Shown: piece by piece, positions 49,555 to 62,120 of the stretch
Layout: every line of letters begins with the position of its first letter
Numbering within the stretch: the first letter of the stretch is position 1
Assembly: GCA_950295325.1 (NCBI GenBank)
Contig: OX485805.1
Span: forward strand, 44,912,758 to 44,976,757
Direction of reading: 5' to 3'
From: Polytrichum commune
Taxonomy: Eukaryota; Streptophyta; Polytrichopsida; Polytrichales; Polytrichaceae
Length of the DNA stretch: 64,000 nucleotides
Position numbers and translations under genes: made by a program
Notes under the pieces: model-generated
Told to the model about the DNA's origin: nothing
What the model saw: only the letters and a program-made list of their open reading frames with translations
Databases searched by the model: none

Positions 49555-51240
49555 GTTTGGAACAACGGAAGATGTTTGAGACATCTTGCAAAATGCAACA
49601 AAAAAGCAATATCATCAATTTGATTAAGGTGTTAGTCTCTAATACGATGATGATGATGATGCTCAACAGAACGATGGGCAATATGATTCTTGTGTTTCTC
49701 TAAATCTAGGGCTAGGGCGAACCAACCCGTACATTGGTTCCTTGGAGGCAAGGGTTTAGGCATCCAACAAGAAACAAGTGTATGGGTTGGTTCGCCCAAA
49801 TCCTAAATCTAGATGCCAAGGCCTATGATTGGAAAGAATTGGCAGCTGGTTACAGATGAACCGGTTGAGTTTGAAAAATAACCGGTTGAAGTTTAAAACT
49901 GCAAGAAAATTACCGATCATTTTAGAGGAATGTATAGAAGAATATACCTGATTTACTAAAGGAAAAAACGAAGATGTCAACATGTAACCGGTTGGACTTG
50001 CAAACACTAGCATCTCAACCGATAATGCCTAACAATCTCCCCGATCAGTGGCCAAGGCTTGAGGACAGAATGTCGGTTAATCAGATGTTGGTGGGATGAC
50101 TCGAAGCTCGGGAAAGTGAATGGTCTCAATGGCCTATGGGCCAGTAATTAAGAGCTACATCACAAGGAAGTAAAACAGAGCAATTAATGGAGTATTAAGT
50201 ACCGTAGGTTCATAGCTGGTCCGACACTAAATAATTCAAAAAAAAGAAGTCGAAAATTTTGGAATATTATTGGCATTTTTTGCCGAATATAAAATTAATT
50301 ATTTTTCAAAATTGCCGAAAAGTAAGAAATTTTTACTTCTCACTAGAGTTTTACTTAGAGTGGAAGCATATGTGAATTTTGAAAGAGAGAAGGTGCTCCT
50401 TTTGTAATCAAGCTCACTTACATTAGTCCACAAAGAATTTGGGTTAAGAAGTAGCAAGACTCTAGGTGAGGCTTTTCAAATGTGTTGTACAAAAAACTTT
50501 TGGAGTCCAATTGAGCATAGAAGATGAAGTTTTATAGAACTTTGTCCAACTAACAAAAGTTGAGAAATCAATCCTTCTTCCACCTCCAACAAGTTTTGTG
50601 TCAAAATAAGTCTTTATGCAAAAGATATGGACAAAACATTGCAGCCGTGTAAAGATCAAAAAATTAAAATGCGTTCATAACAGTTTTTCGGAGCTCATTT
50701 GTGCATAGAAGATCAACTTTTTTGGAATTTTGTTGGTCTAAGAAAAGTTTAGAAATCAAGTAATCTTTCACCTCCAACAAATTTTATGTCATTTGAAGAC
50801 TCTATGCAAAAGTTATGCGTGTTATAAAAATGAAGTCTAACTCGGTGCTTCACCTCAAAGTTTACATATCCCATATGCATTGTTGAACACAACTCCACTC
50901 TACTTGCATAAAGCACAGAGCATTCTCAACTCTTCACTCACATCTTACTTGTCATTCAATGCAAGAGAGATGTACATGATCTAAGCTTAAATAGAAAATT
51001 AAAAATGAATTTAAGATGAATTTTAAAAATTAAAAGAGAAAATTGTCGAAAATATGAGTATATTGTTTTTAGGTGCCGAACCTACTTTTTGAAATTTAAT
51101 TAATTATTCGGCTAACATGTGTCGAACCAGCTATGAACCTACGGTATACATCGTGCATGCAACCACAATAGACCAAGCACTCGGAAGCGAATCCCGAGTA
51201 GATATGTACAGACAATTTGGAAGGAGCACCAGAATTTCAG
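49555..51240. repeat. Dispersed repeat R3, copy split by an insertion
   Basis: 49555-50160 matches 57925-58420 (GATGTTTGAGACATCTTGCA, GATGATGATGATGATGCTCA, CCAGTAA.AG). 51147-51240 matches 58455-58535 and 61345-61420 (GAATCCCGAGTAGATATGTA, GGAGCACCAGAA). The TA-flanked element at 50202-51144 splits the copy, and the FB2 element follows at 51241. Confidence 0.75.
50202..51144. mobile_element. TIR element with TA target duplication (943 bp)
   Basis: Ends read inward CCGTAGGTTCATAGCTGGT, then (C/T)CGACAC, with TA on both sides (50200-50201 and 51145-51146). Uninterrupted copies of the host repeat at 58437-58460 and 61320-61345 show the site without it. The TA duplication points to Tc1/mariner or a similar class. 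No transposase frame inside. Confidence 0.8.
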
Positions 51241-51749
51241 GGCGGACGTTCAAGCTCCCGTATCACTGAGGCGTTGTGAACGAGCCTCTTGATTTCGCGA
51301 GCATGGTGCATCCGGACCGTTGATCCACCAAGGCCCATCCAAGGGCCTCAATGATCCTAGGTGGCGTGGAGGGGTGGGAGTGGTGCTTGCCACCAAGGCG
51401 GGGTGGGGCCGTGGGCCTCATGTCTTTTTTCGGGGAGGCCGGCTTTAGGGTGGTGTCGGGCCTAGTGGCTAGGCGGGCTCGGTGGGCTAGGCAGCTCGGT
51501 AGGCTAGGCCTATTTACTAAATAACTAGTTGGATGGTTACCCTTACTCTACTTACTAATAGGCCGCCCACACTTGCTGGTGGGAGGACCAGTCGCAGGCT
51601 CCCACCAACAGGGGGCCTCTTTTCAATCGAAATTCGGCAGCGGCAGCGACTGGTCGCAACCAGCGTGCCGCTCGCCCGTTCACTGTTAAAGCCGACCTAG
51701 CACACCGAATTTTCTTTTGGACTATTAGCAGCGAGTGAACTACGATTGG

Positions 51750-51910
51750 GGAGAATCGGCAATTAGTTACAAAACTACCGGATGGTTTTGAGAAATAACG
51801 GGTGGAAGTTCAAGACTGCAGGAAAATTACCGAGCATGTTAGAGGAATTTATAGAATATACCCCAACTTAATAAAGGAAAACCGGATGATGTCAACATGT
51901 AACCGGTTGG
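51750..51910 (+). repeat. R3 fragment carried inside the MULE-like element
   Basis: Contains CGGCAATTAGTTACA, TGAGAAATAACGGGTGGAAG, AAAATTACCGAGCATGTTAG and ATGTAACCGGTTGG, the same order as at 49835-50000. Confidence 0.65.
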
Positions 51911-53246
51911 CCCGAATTATCTTGTCTGTTTTTGACAATGAAACAAACTTGGTTCATTTTTCTTAAAATGAAGTGACATTTTAAAACTAAAAGTATATCT
52001 CAACTACTACTGAATATTTTATTTTAGTATCATATGGTATTTTATGTCACATGTGGTAACTTTTTTTATTGACACTTTGTATGAATAAGTTTAGTGCAAA
52101 CATCACCACCACAAGCTACTTTTGGTTCATCCACTTTTGGCATATTCTGCATCCTAAAATTCATGTTATGATAATGTCATCATGGATGATTGAAATTTGG
52201 ATGAAAAATTACCTAATAAGTGACAATAATTGCAACAATGTAAACCTAAAATGTCTAATTTCCTTTTTTAGAAGGAATAACAAATGATGTTTGGTTTACA
52301 CTTAGTGTCGGTGAAACTACATGGGCGGTTTACAATTAGTACACTATTTTGTCTAATATGTGTGGGTTACCATTTGGAGTTACATATTGCTACAGCATAT
52401 AACTAAGAGTATCGTTTTTTACCCAAATATTATAAGTACACTAAACATGTTATTTAGTATCACCAATTCTAATTGTCTTGCTCAATACTAATTGTAAACC
52501 GTGGTGTAGTGTCACCAACACTATATGTCAACCCAACATTATTTGTCATTCCTTGTTATTTTTATAGGGTAATATAGATTCATAGTGTTGCAATTATTGT
52601 CACTTACCAAGTGATCTTTCATCCAAATTTCAATCATCCAAGACAATATTTCATCATAAGAGAAGGTAGGGTTTTGGCAAATGGATGAACTCATCCATCA
52701 TCCATGACAATATTTGTTCACTTCTTCATAAAAAGTGCCATCTAGAAAGTTACCATAGTGACATAAAATACCATTTGACACTAAATATCATACTTAGTGA
52801 AGTTAGTATGCACACCGAAGATATAACTTAGTTGGTAGAAAACGATAATGTTGGGTTTAAAAAAAATATGACAACACGTAATTCCAAATGGTAACCCATA
52901 CTAATTAGAGAGAGAGAAAAAATCTTGTAGTATTGCGCAAGAAACATAGAGTTGGTGAAGCTAAATCCCATAATTAATGTAGTTTTTATTGGGAGGCTTG
53001 AGTTGTTGGGCATCAATGGTACGGAAATTTCATCCATCCAAGCAACCAGTCATTTGTTCACGTATGAAATAGTGCGACGCCGAGGCCAAGAAACACTTCG
53101 TGCCTAACCACCAGTTCTCGAACTTCAACCTGGTTAATTCTCAAACTCAGCTGCTACGGGCGAACATGCCCACACATACTCGTGGCAGGGAACGGTGTTC
53201 ACCCATTCACTGCCGCCCACCACCAGTATGTGTGGGGGGCCTATAA

Positions 53247-55066
53247 ATAACTAGTTGGTTACCCTTACTTGCTAAGTGGCAAGGGACGGCTAAGGCTGGG
53301 TCACTTCTTTTACGTACTCACACATGAATTGACAACTTCAAAGCAATGTGGGCACTTCCAAATGTGGGCACTTTAAAATGAACATCCATATTTAAATGAC
53401 ATGTGGTTGGGTTTGGCCCTAGTAATGTACACCATGAAAACATGTGTTAAAAAGTTGTAAGTTAGACTATATGTTCAAATTTTGTATTCAATATAAAATA
53501 TAATCAAGGTAGGTGCACCTATATATTCCGGTTTGTGGCCTATTGTGTGCTCTTGAAACAAGAAAACGGTAGAACCGTGAGGCTCTGTCCTTTACTATGA
53601 AAGACTACAATTATAATTGTCCATTTTGCTAATGCCAATCCATGGCTATTTACTATACCAAACCTTTCTTGGATTTTGTGCACCTTCTTCTCAAATGCAG
53701 GTCAAGGATTTTGATATCACGTGAAATTTTTAGAATAAATAATCAAGAACTGCCGAAATAACTATAGTTAACTAGATTTCTTTCAATGCATTTTAGGGAG
53801 CAATTATAATTCTATATATACATATACATACATACATACATATATATATATACACACACACATATACATATATAATTCTAGTTAACATCCACATTAAATA
53901 AAGTGGACCAAAAATAACAAGAACAAGTAACGTCCAAGTGTGAACGCAAAGTGGTTAGGAAATTTGCTCTTGAAACGAAGAAGTTGATGCATAGCCTCTG
54001 TCCTACAGACAGAGCCAATAAAGTATAGAGTGGACAAAAACATGTTTTAATTTGTACCCAAAAATAATAAAAATAATAAAAATCAAGTAAACATGACTTA
54101 TGTTCACATATGGTTCGTCCACCGTGACATAAATAAGTGAATGGAGGCTCCAACAAATGGCCATAGATTTCTCATATTTTAAATTAACATGAAGACTTGT
54201 ATAATAAGACATTGGAAGTTACGTGCTCAATATTCGTTACCCAATATAGACTCACACAATCAACATATATGGGAGGATGTAAACAATCATTAAATAAAAA
54301 AGACAATAATAACTTTGAGAAGGCATAAGACACTAAGATGGACTCAAAAATAGTGAGAAAAATGGCTACATGCACAATTTGGATTCACTAATCATCTCAC
54401 ACTCATTGGGTGTTTCATACTCTTTGAGAAGTGAGTGCATAGATAAACATATATGAATAATACACGTATGCATTAACTTGTGGTCCTATGTTCTCACAAT
54501 CATAACATGTTAAGAACTTCATAATAGGTTAGTGAAGAAGCAAAAATTATCCCATGCAAAATGTGGTTCATGTTGAGGATGGGTGACACAAATAGATGCC
54601 CCTATGTGACCACAATAGATGAAGGGGCCTTTTACTAAGAAATCATATAATACATGCAATTACCTCATGAGACCTTGAACGATTTAGAAGATTCTTTAAG
54701 AAAAGTCATATTCTCATAATTGGGGATGCCTAAATGGTAATTGTTTTAACTTATGGAATGTTCATTTTGATAGTGAATATAATATTCACATGAGCTCCTC
54801 AAATTATGAGGAAAGTGGGCACGGGCACAAATTGGATGTGCTAATCATCTCGCACTAATTGCATGTTTGGCATTCTAGTATCTTAGTACAAGTGGATGAA
54901 AAAAGAAAATATCCGTTCAAGACACGGTTACCTTACAATGTTGGGGGAAGTTGGGAGTGCCCACATTGCTTTGTTGTTGTAAATTCATGTGTGAGTATGT
55001 AAAATAAGTGACCCAGCCTTAGCCGTCCCTTGCCACTTAGCAAGTAAGGGTAACCAACTAGTTATT
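53247..55066. mobile_element. Inner inverted-repeat element nested in the MULE-like element
   Basis: Arms of about 120 bp, 53247-53370 and 54946-55066, are inverted copies (ACTAGTTGGTTACCCTTACT, CAAGGGACGGCTAAGGCTGG, GTGGGCAC). The outer part overlaps sequence also present in the outer element's arms, so exact ends and target duplication are unclear. An AT/AC microsatellite lies at 53812-53875. Confidence 0.6.
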
Positions 55067-55089
55067 TAGTAAGTAGAGTAAGGGTAACC

Positions 55090-55620
55090 AACCAACTACA
55101 CTAAATATGATATTTAGTGTTAGATACACTAAATACGAACGCATACACTAAATATTACTGACCCTATGAAAGTAAGTAACATTAACCGTGAATTCAAACA
55201 CTAAATTTCAACTATAGTAATATGTGGAAGTTACATGCACGAATTTAGTGTTAGATATGAGAAAAAAATTAACAATGATAAAAGAAGAATTCCAACATAT
55301 CTTCTAGCATTCCAACCTATCATCTTGATATTTTTTGATGACTCATCTTGATATTTTATAATGACTCATCTTGTTATTTTTTGATGACTCATCTTGATAT
55401 TTTCTGATGACTCCCCGTGGAGTAGGTAGAAACCTAGAAGCTATTGAAGAGGATAGTTTCGTAGAAGAGGAGGTGGCAATAGGGAAGGTGGCGGCGCATT
55501 CATGTCTAACACTAAATATCAAAAAATTGAAATTTAGTGTTGAACATGATAGGGTGGTAACAACACTAAATACAATCAAACACTAAACATCATATTTAGT
55601 GTAGTTATTTAGTAAGTAGA
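55090..55620. repeat. Cluster of ACACTAAAT / ATTTAGTGT motifs
   Basis: About eleven copies of ACACTAAAT or its complement, some back to back (ACTAAATATGATATTTAGTG). A 23-bp tandem repeat (GATGACTCATCTTGATATTTT) lies between at about 55337-55414. Confidence 0.7.
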
Positions 55621-57194
55621 GTAAGGGTAACCAAATAGTTATTTAGTAAGTAGGCCTACCTAGCCGCCTAGCCTACCTAGCTGCCTAGCCCACCGAGCCC
55701 GCCTAGCCACTAGGCCCGACACCACCCTAAAGCCGGCCTCCCCGAAAAAAGACATGAGGCCCACGGCCCCACCCCGCCTTGGTGGCAAGCACCACTCCCG
55801 CCCCCACATACCTTGGTGGCAAGCACCACCCCCACCCCCCCCGCCACCTAGGATCATTGAGGCCCTTGGATGGGCCTTGGTGGATCAACGGTCCGGATGC
55901 ACCATGCTTGCGAAATCAAGAGGCTCATTCACAACGCCTCAGTGACACGGTTCAACCTCCCCTTACGAGCTTTTTGGGGAGGTAGATCCGGGCAGGGACA
56001 AGCCCCCAAAAAGAAATCGAGATTTTCTGGACTCGACTGAAAACTTTTGTCCGTTTCGCCCGACTTCGAAAAAACCATTGTCCTTGCATTCTTGAAGTCC
56101 ACTTATCCACAAATCTCATATTGAGTGCACTTCACCTTCAAGGTCCAAAACCCAATATATTTGTTCACTTCCATTGAGTATATGAGCAATTCACCGGGAT
56201 TTTATTTTCAATATGCAACCGTCAATAAAGTATGTAATCAACTTGGAAGCCAAAAACATTACAAAACCCTCATTAGCATGGAGGTTATAGTTTTTGTGAC
56301 TTACCATTGAAAGGGTCTTTGTCATTCTAAAATGGAACTAAAATAAATGTTTATTTATTTTTAGTATGTTTATTCTATAATAGTTTAAGGTAATACCTTC
56401 TACTTTCACAAAGTATTCATACACATTCAAACTAATTAAGTGTGATTGAATATAATTAAGTCTAATTAATCCTAATTAAATAAAATTAAATCAAGAAGTA
56501 TGCTAACAAAATTAATTAAGCCTAATTAATTATATAATAACAAACTGGAATTAATCATGATTAATTCAGATATGAGGAATGATGTGCTTAATTACACTTG
56601 TTTCAAATGTGTACGTATACTTGTAGAAACCTAGGCCTAGCACTCAATTACCTTCTAATACGGTTATTTAGACTTAATTAGATTCAATCACACTTAATTA
56701 GTTGAAATGTGTATGCATACTTTGTGAGAGTAGAAGGTATTAACCTGAACTATTATAAAATAAACATACAAGAAATAAAAGATTATTTGTAGTCCCTTCC
56801 ATTTTAGAATGACAAAGACGCTTTTAATGGTAAGTCACAAAAATTATGACCCCAATGCTAATGAGGGTTTTGTAATATTTTCGACTTCCAAGTTAATTAC
56901 ATGCTTTATTGATGATTTCACTTCCGAAATGAAATCCCAGTCAATGGTTACTTTATTAAGTGGAAGTACACACACACACATTATATTTTGAACCTTGAAG
57001 GTGAAGTGTACTCAATATGGGATTTGTGGACAAGTGACCTTCAAGAATGCAAGGACAATGATTTTTTTGAAGTCAGGCAGGGGGGACATAAGTTTTTGGT
57101 CGGGTCTATAAAATCTTGATTTCTTTTGGGAGGGTTGCCCCTGTCCGTATCTACCTCCCCTAAAAAGCTCGTAGGGGGAGGTTGAAGGTCCGTT

Positions 57195-57880
57195 GAAATT
57201 GAGTCCAAGGTCCAGGTGTTGGTATTTAGGGACCTGGACTTTGCAACCCATGAAGGTAGGGCCAGGGCTAGATGCCCAACGCTTGCGTAACTCAAACCAC
57301 ACGGGAGGAACGGCAATGAGTTGGATGAATAGCATTGGTTCAAATGAGCAAGTGGTTGCCACATGAGAGGAAGTATGGGGAGTGGCAACAATGACTTTTT
57401 AGCTTCGGATTTTGCTTTGGATCTTGCTTCGGGATCTACTTGACAATAAAGTAGAGTGACATGGCACAATAAATGTAGTTCTCAACTACCGGGCACTAGT
57501 GCCCGGAAGTCCACAATATAAGGAGAAAAACGAGGAAAAGCAGACTTTTCTTGGGCAAGGTGCCATGTTGGAGGAAGTTGTGAAACTTCCTCTGCCTCTC
57601 GTGTGGCAAGGGCCTAACGCAGAACAGTGCAAGAACGGCAGAGCTCCAGTAAATATGGATATTATATGTAGGACAGTAACAGCTAAAGTAGAGGGTATCT
57701 TCCCAAGAATTCGGACCCTGAGGTATCACCGAGTGCGGGTGACCGCGTCTTACGAAAATCTGGCCATGATCCTGGCAAGGAAATGCACTCTGCGCCCAGC
57801 TTCTTCCCCGCCATAGCCACCTTCCGCTTATGCTGTGGTCTCTCATTCTACTACTCTCTGAGCTCCCTCTCCTTAAAACA
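57195..57880. repeat. R3 repeat, continuation to the right of FB2
   Basis: Begins GAGTCCAAGGTCCAGGTG, continues TAGGGACCTGGACTTTGCAA (also at 58560 and 61444), then 57605-57880 matches 58616-58880 (CGCAGAACAGTGCAA, ATCTTCCCAAGAATTCGG, CTTCTTCCCCGCCATAGCCA). Confidence 0.75.
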
Positions 57881-57924
57881 CAATAGAAAAAAAAACCATA
57901 AATACAACTAAAAAGTTTGCATTC

Positions 57925-58880
57925 AATCAACAAAAGATGTTTGAGACATCTTGCAAACTACAATAAAAAGAGCAATATCATCAATTTGATTAAGGTGTTA
58001 GTCTCTGATATGATGATGATGATGATGCTCAGCAGATCGTTGGGCATATGATTCTTGTGCTCCTTTAAATCTAGATGCCAAGGCTTGAGGCCAGAATGTC
58101 AGTGAATCAGATGTTGGTGGGATGACTCCAAGCTGGGGAAAGTGAATGGTCTAATGCAATGCTCAGGGAGAACCGGCGGTTAGTTACAGATGAACCAGTT
58201 GAGTTTGAAAAATAACCGGTTGAAGTTCAAGACTTCCGGAGCCTTACCAATCATTTTAAAGGAATCTATAGAATACACATCAATTGAATAAAGAAAAACT
58301 GTCAACATGTAACCACTTGGATTTAGAATCACTAGGATCTTGACCAACTATGCCCAAAAACTTCCCCGGCAATATATGGGCTAATGGTCTTTGGCCAGTA
58401 AGAGATACAGCACCAGGAAGAATACGGAGTAATGGAATATTTAGTGTACAGCTTGCAGCCACAACAGACAAAGGATTCTGAACCGAATCCCGATTAGATA
58501 TGTACACACACTTTGGGAGGAGCACAAGAAATTCAGTCCAAGGTCCGGGTGTCGATCTTTAGGGACCTGGACTTTGCAAGCCATGACGGTAGGGCCAACC
58601 CTTGAGAAATTCAAACGCAGAACAGTGCAACTACAGCAGAGCTCGAGTAAATACAGATATAATATTTAGGACAGTAAGAGCTACAGTACAGAGAATCTTC
58701 CCAAGAATTCGGGCCCTGAAGTTTCACGGAGTGCCGGTGACCGCATCTTACGAAAATCTGGCGATGATCCTGGCAAGGAAATGCACTCTGCGCCCAGCTT
58801 CTTCCCCGCCATAGCCACCTTCCTCTTGCACTGCCGTCTCTCATTCTAACTTACTACTCTCTGAGCTCCCTCTCCTTGTG
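57925..58880. repeat. R3 repeat, uninterrupted copy
   Basis: Carries the R3 sequence without the TA-flanked element (near 58447) and without FB2 (near 58535), so it is an empty site for both insertions. Confidence 0.75.
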
Positions 58881-59380
58881 CTTCCCTGCACTCCAAGTGG
58901 GAGAAATTCATGTTCTTTCCCGCCCGATTGACGACCAGAAGGTGGTCAAGTGTCTGTTGTTGTTTCACAATCCGTTGAGTATGTTAATATGCGTGCATTC
59001 AGCTTGCGCCTGTACATCCTGTTAGAATTCTCACTATTGAATTTCTCCATACAGATCCAAGACCCCGAATACACAAAACGAAACAACATCTCCATTGCCA
59101 GCCGTGATCGACCACGCAACGGGATTGGGATGGTGAGTCTTTTGAAATGAGTGGTTGTTCGTCGGAATCTCTGCGCTGGGTGTTGAAAGATGACAGTTCA
59201 TGAGGATGACGAGGGGGAATCTGGAGGGCGATAGATCTCAAGACACACATATCCGGCTTCTTACATAGGTATGCGTAACCCCTTCCTATTTGAAAATTGC
59301 ATGACTTTCTCTCCAGATTAGTTTGTTCAGATCCTTTTGCATGCTAGTAGAATGATTTGGAGAGTTAGTTATGTGTTAGG

Positions 59381-59438
59381 TAATCGTTTTATTGGAACCG
59401 GTTATCGGTGCAGAACCGGTTCCAATAAAACGATTACC
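59381..59438. repeat. Perfect 24-bp inverted repeat (hairpin)
   Basis: Arms 59381-59404 and 59415-59438 are exact complements (GTAATCGTTTTATTGGAACC then GGTT) around the 10-base loop ATCGGTGCAG. Confidence 0.9.
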
Positions 59439-59439
59439 G

Positions 59440-60384
59440 GACGTAACCGGCTGGCCGCTTTGTTGAGCCGCGCAATAGTTCTCATATTCGTTTCAAATTG
59501 CTTATAACCGGCTTTAAGTGATTATGTAATCTGTCTATATCCGATTTAGATCATAACCGGCTGGGATGTCGAGGTTATCGTCTACAAACCTGTGTGCTCA
59601 GAGCCAATCGTGTAGTGCCACCTCGGCGAAACAAAGCGGCCAACCGGTTACGAAGCGCATCACGAGTGCACACTGGAGTTTCACGTAGGGGCCCAGCTCA
59701 AAGGGATGGGTGTCTAGCCCTGGTCATGACGATAGTCACCAATGAAAAAAACCCACTCTACTGTAGCCCCCTCCTTCCCTGCCATAGCCACCCTTTGCTA
59801 CTCCTGCCGCTAGCTCTCGTCGTCCGACATAGCTCGCTCTTGCGATCAACCAATTAGCACCACTTTGTGATGCCGAACAGGAAGCACATGACGAGTGATG
59901 CAAGTTGTGGTGAAAATATGATAAGTTAGTGCAAAATAGTGTACATTGAGTTCCGGCTCCATTCATTTCTTGGTTCAAGTCTGTTGGCTCCACACATCCT
60001 GTAGTGTCCTGTACCAATCTGTTGTCCGTTTTCATGTGAGAGATTTTATTCTGAATCAGTTCTAGAGTTGGAGGATCTTAAATTTCACGAGAGGCAAGTT
60101 CAAATATATTTTCGGATTCGGTGGTTTCAAATATGTTGATATCGACTCTGGCAAGCTTATGCCTGTAAGTGTCTAAGGGCAACTTCACACATGAGCCAAG
60201 AGCCATGACCATGAATTTTTGAGAGCCCAAAAGAAGTGTTTTAAGGCCGTCCTGAGACACTTCCCAAAATCATGTAGTGTGGACACAGGCCCTCAAGTGT
60301 AATGTGAAGTCATATGTGGTTGTGTCCTCAACCGAATGCTTTTTCAACGAGTTCTATTCATCGGGGTTCTCACACATGATGAAA
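59440..60384. other. Gene-free stretch with ACCGG motifs
   Basis: No supported gene. ACCGGCT/ACCGGTT words are frequent to about 59660, and CCGCCATAGCCA-like sequence recurs at 59778. Confidence 0.4.
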
Positions 60385-60905
60385 TGTAGTAAATCAACAG
60401 TTGTGAGGTTTCGAAGTGCCATGGTCACTTGGTTTTGTGTTAGGCCTACCTCCGAGAGGTGGTTTTGAGTTTAGTCCAAGTGACCATGAAACATGATCCA
60501 CTTGATACCATTTAGGAATCCATGTAGACTTTACATCCATCTTGCATCAACTTACTCAGTGGGTCCTTGAAGCGTAGTATGAAGCGAATTTACACCGACT
60601 CCACCTTTTCCACCAGTGAGATTTGCTTGAAGTGCAATGGAAACGGGCCCTGAGTCTCGTGTGTGAAGTGGCCCCAAGTTAAACATGAACTATCTACCTC
60701 TATTGTAACAAAAAAATAACTATTTTTTTCCTGCCATGCCATTTTTTTGGTGGTGAGTAGACATGCCCAATTCGGTTGAAGCTTGGCATACTACACTGAT
60801 GACTGAATTTGTTGGGTTCTAAGAATCCTTTATAAGTAACATGTAATCCAATATAAAACACTTCTTGGGCAGAGTGAGTCTGCGTTACAATCCATCACAG
60901 TCATT
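60385..60905 (+). repeat. About 515-bp direct repeat, copy 1
   Basis: Matches 61613-62120 with scattered differences (TGTGAGGTTTCG, AGTGACCATGAAACATGATC, CCACCTTTTCCACCAGTGAG, AAGTGGCCCCAAGTTAAACA). The 0.7 kb between the copies includes an R3 fragment. LTR-type ends were not recognised. Confidence 0.8.
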
Positions 60906-61209
60906 TATACTCCAACGATCCCAATGAGTTAAGGGGCCACTTGGAGGGGATTCGGGGAAGCTTCTATCCGATGCTCCAAGGTCCAAGCATCTACTCACAA
61001 GTTCACAACCAGAGTAGGCAGGACAGAGGGTGTGAATTGCGACTAAGTAAGTATAGATAATCCGATCAGCAAAGGTGGATACTGGAGGAAGAAACTAAAG
61101 AATCTGGTACCTATTTAAAGTTTGAGTGTCGATCATTGCCCGGCGCCGCAGCTCATGCATATGGACTTGACGAGAAATGAAAGATTATTACATTGAATTA
61201 CTGTAGGTG

Positions 61210-61605
61210 TCTCTCGAACCCAGAACAGTGCAAGGATGGCACAGCTCGAGTAAATATTAGCTTAATAGATACTTTGGCCAGTAAGAGCTACAGCACAGGG
61301 AAGTAATACGGAGTAGTAGAATATTTAGTGTTCCGCTTACAGCACAACAAGAAAAAGGACTCTGAAGCGAATCGCGAGTAGATAGGTACGGACAGTTTGG
61401 GAGGAGCACCAGAAATTCAGTCCAAGGTCCAGGTGTCGATCTTTAGGGACCTGGACTTTGCAACCCATGACGGTAGGGCTAGGGCTAGATGTCCAACCTT
61501 GCAGTAATTCGAACCCAGAACAGTGAAAAGACGGCAGAGTTCCAGTAAATACAGATATTATATTTAGGACAGTATGCTACAGTAGAGGGAAGATTCCCAA
61601 GAATA
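61210..61605 (+). repeat. R3 repeat, third copy
   Basis: Runs CCAGAACAGTGCAAGGATGG through GGACCTGGACTTTGCAACCC and CAGTAAATACAGATATTATA without the insertions seen at 50-57 kb. Confidence 0.75.
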
Positions 61606-61612
61606 TAGTATA

Positions 61613-62120
61613 ATAAATCAACGGTTGTGAGGTTTCGGAGTGCCATGATCTCCTGGTTTTGTGTTAAGCCTATCTCTAAAAGGTGGTCTTGGAAAATAAT
61701 TCAAGTGACCATGAAACATGATCCATTTGATGCCATGTAGGAATCCATGTAGACTGTACCACATCCACTTACTCAGTGGATCCCTGAAGCGTAGTATGAA
61801 GTGAACTTAGACTAACTCCACCTTTTCCACCAGTGAGATTTGCTTGAAGTGCAATGGTCACGGGCCCTGAGTCTTGTGTGTGAAGTGGCCCCAAGTTAAA
61901 CATGAACTATCTGCCTCTTTTGTAAGAAAAAAATTTCTAGATTTTTCTTGCCATGCCATTTTTTTGGTACCGAGGAGACATGCCCAATTCGGTTGAAGCC
62001 TGACATACTACACTGGAGAACTTCAATTTGTTGGGTTCTAAGAATCCTTTATAAAGTAAACTGTAATCAAGTATAAAACACTTCTTGAGCAGAGTGCATC
62101 TGCCTTACAAGCCGTCACAG
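61613..62120 (+). repeat. About 515-bp direct repeat, copy 2
   Basis: Second copy of 60385-60905. It joins directly to the R3 fragment on its left. Confidence 0.8.

Larger units (their letters stand above)
51258..55950. mobile_element. MULE-like element with about 300-bp inverted ends (4.7 kb)
   Basis: Ends read inward CCGTATCACTGAGGCGTTG and CCGTGTCACTGAGGCGTTG and stay similar for about 300 bp (GAGCCTCTTGATTTCGC, CCTTGGTGGATCAACGGTCC in inverse, GTGGCTAGGCGGGCTCGGTG). 9-bp flanks TTCAAGCTC (51249-51257) and TTCAACCTC (55951-55959) match at 8 of 9, as for Mutator-like elements. No MURA-type transposase was recognised, so it is non-autonomous. It sits inside the left end of FB2. Confidence 0.75.
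51241..57194. mobile_element. Foldback element FB2, interrupted by a MULE-like element
   Basis: The left end GGCGGACGTTCAA is at 51241 and the complementary end GGTTGAAGGTCCGTT finishes at 57194. The rest of the element is 55960-57194, so its original length was about 1.25 kb. Arms contain TTGCATTCTTGAAG and AGTGCACTTCACCTTCAAGG as in FB1. It entered repeat R3: the left flank GAATTTCAG (51232-51240) and right flank GAAATTGAG (57195-57203) duplicate the GAAATTCAG present once in the empty copy near 61411. Confidence 0.75.

Noticed and set aside
51249-55959. Classifying the 4.7-kb nested element as CACTA because a near-end motif reads CACTG
   Set aside because: The flanks do not give a 3-bp duplication at CACTG; the better fit is CCGTATCACTG with a 9-bp duplication, as in MULEs.
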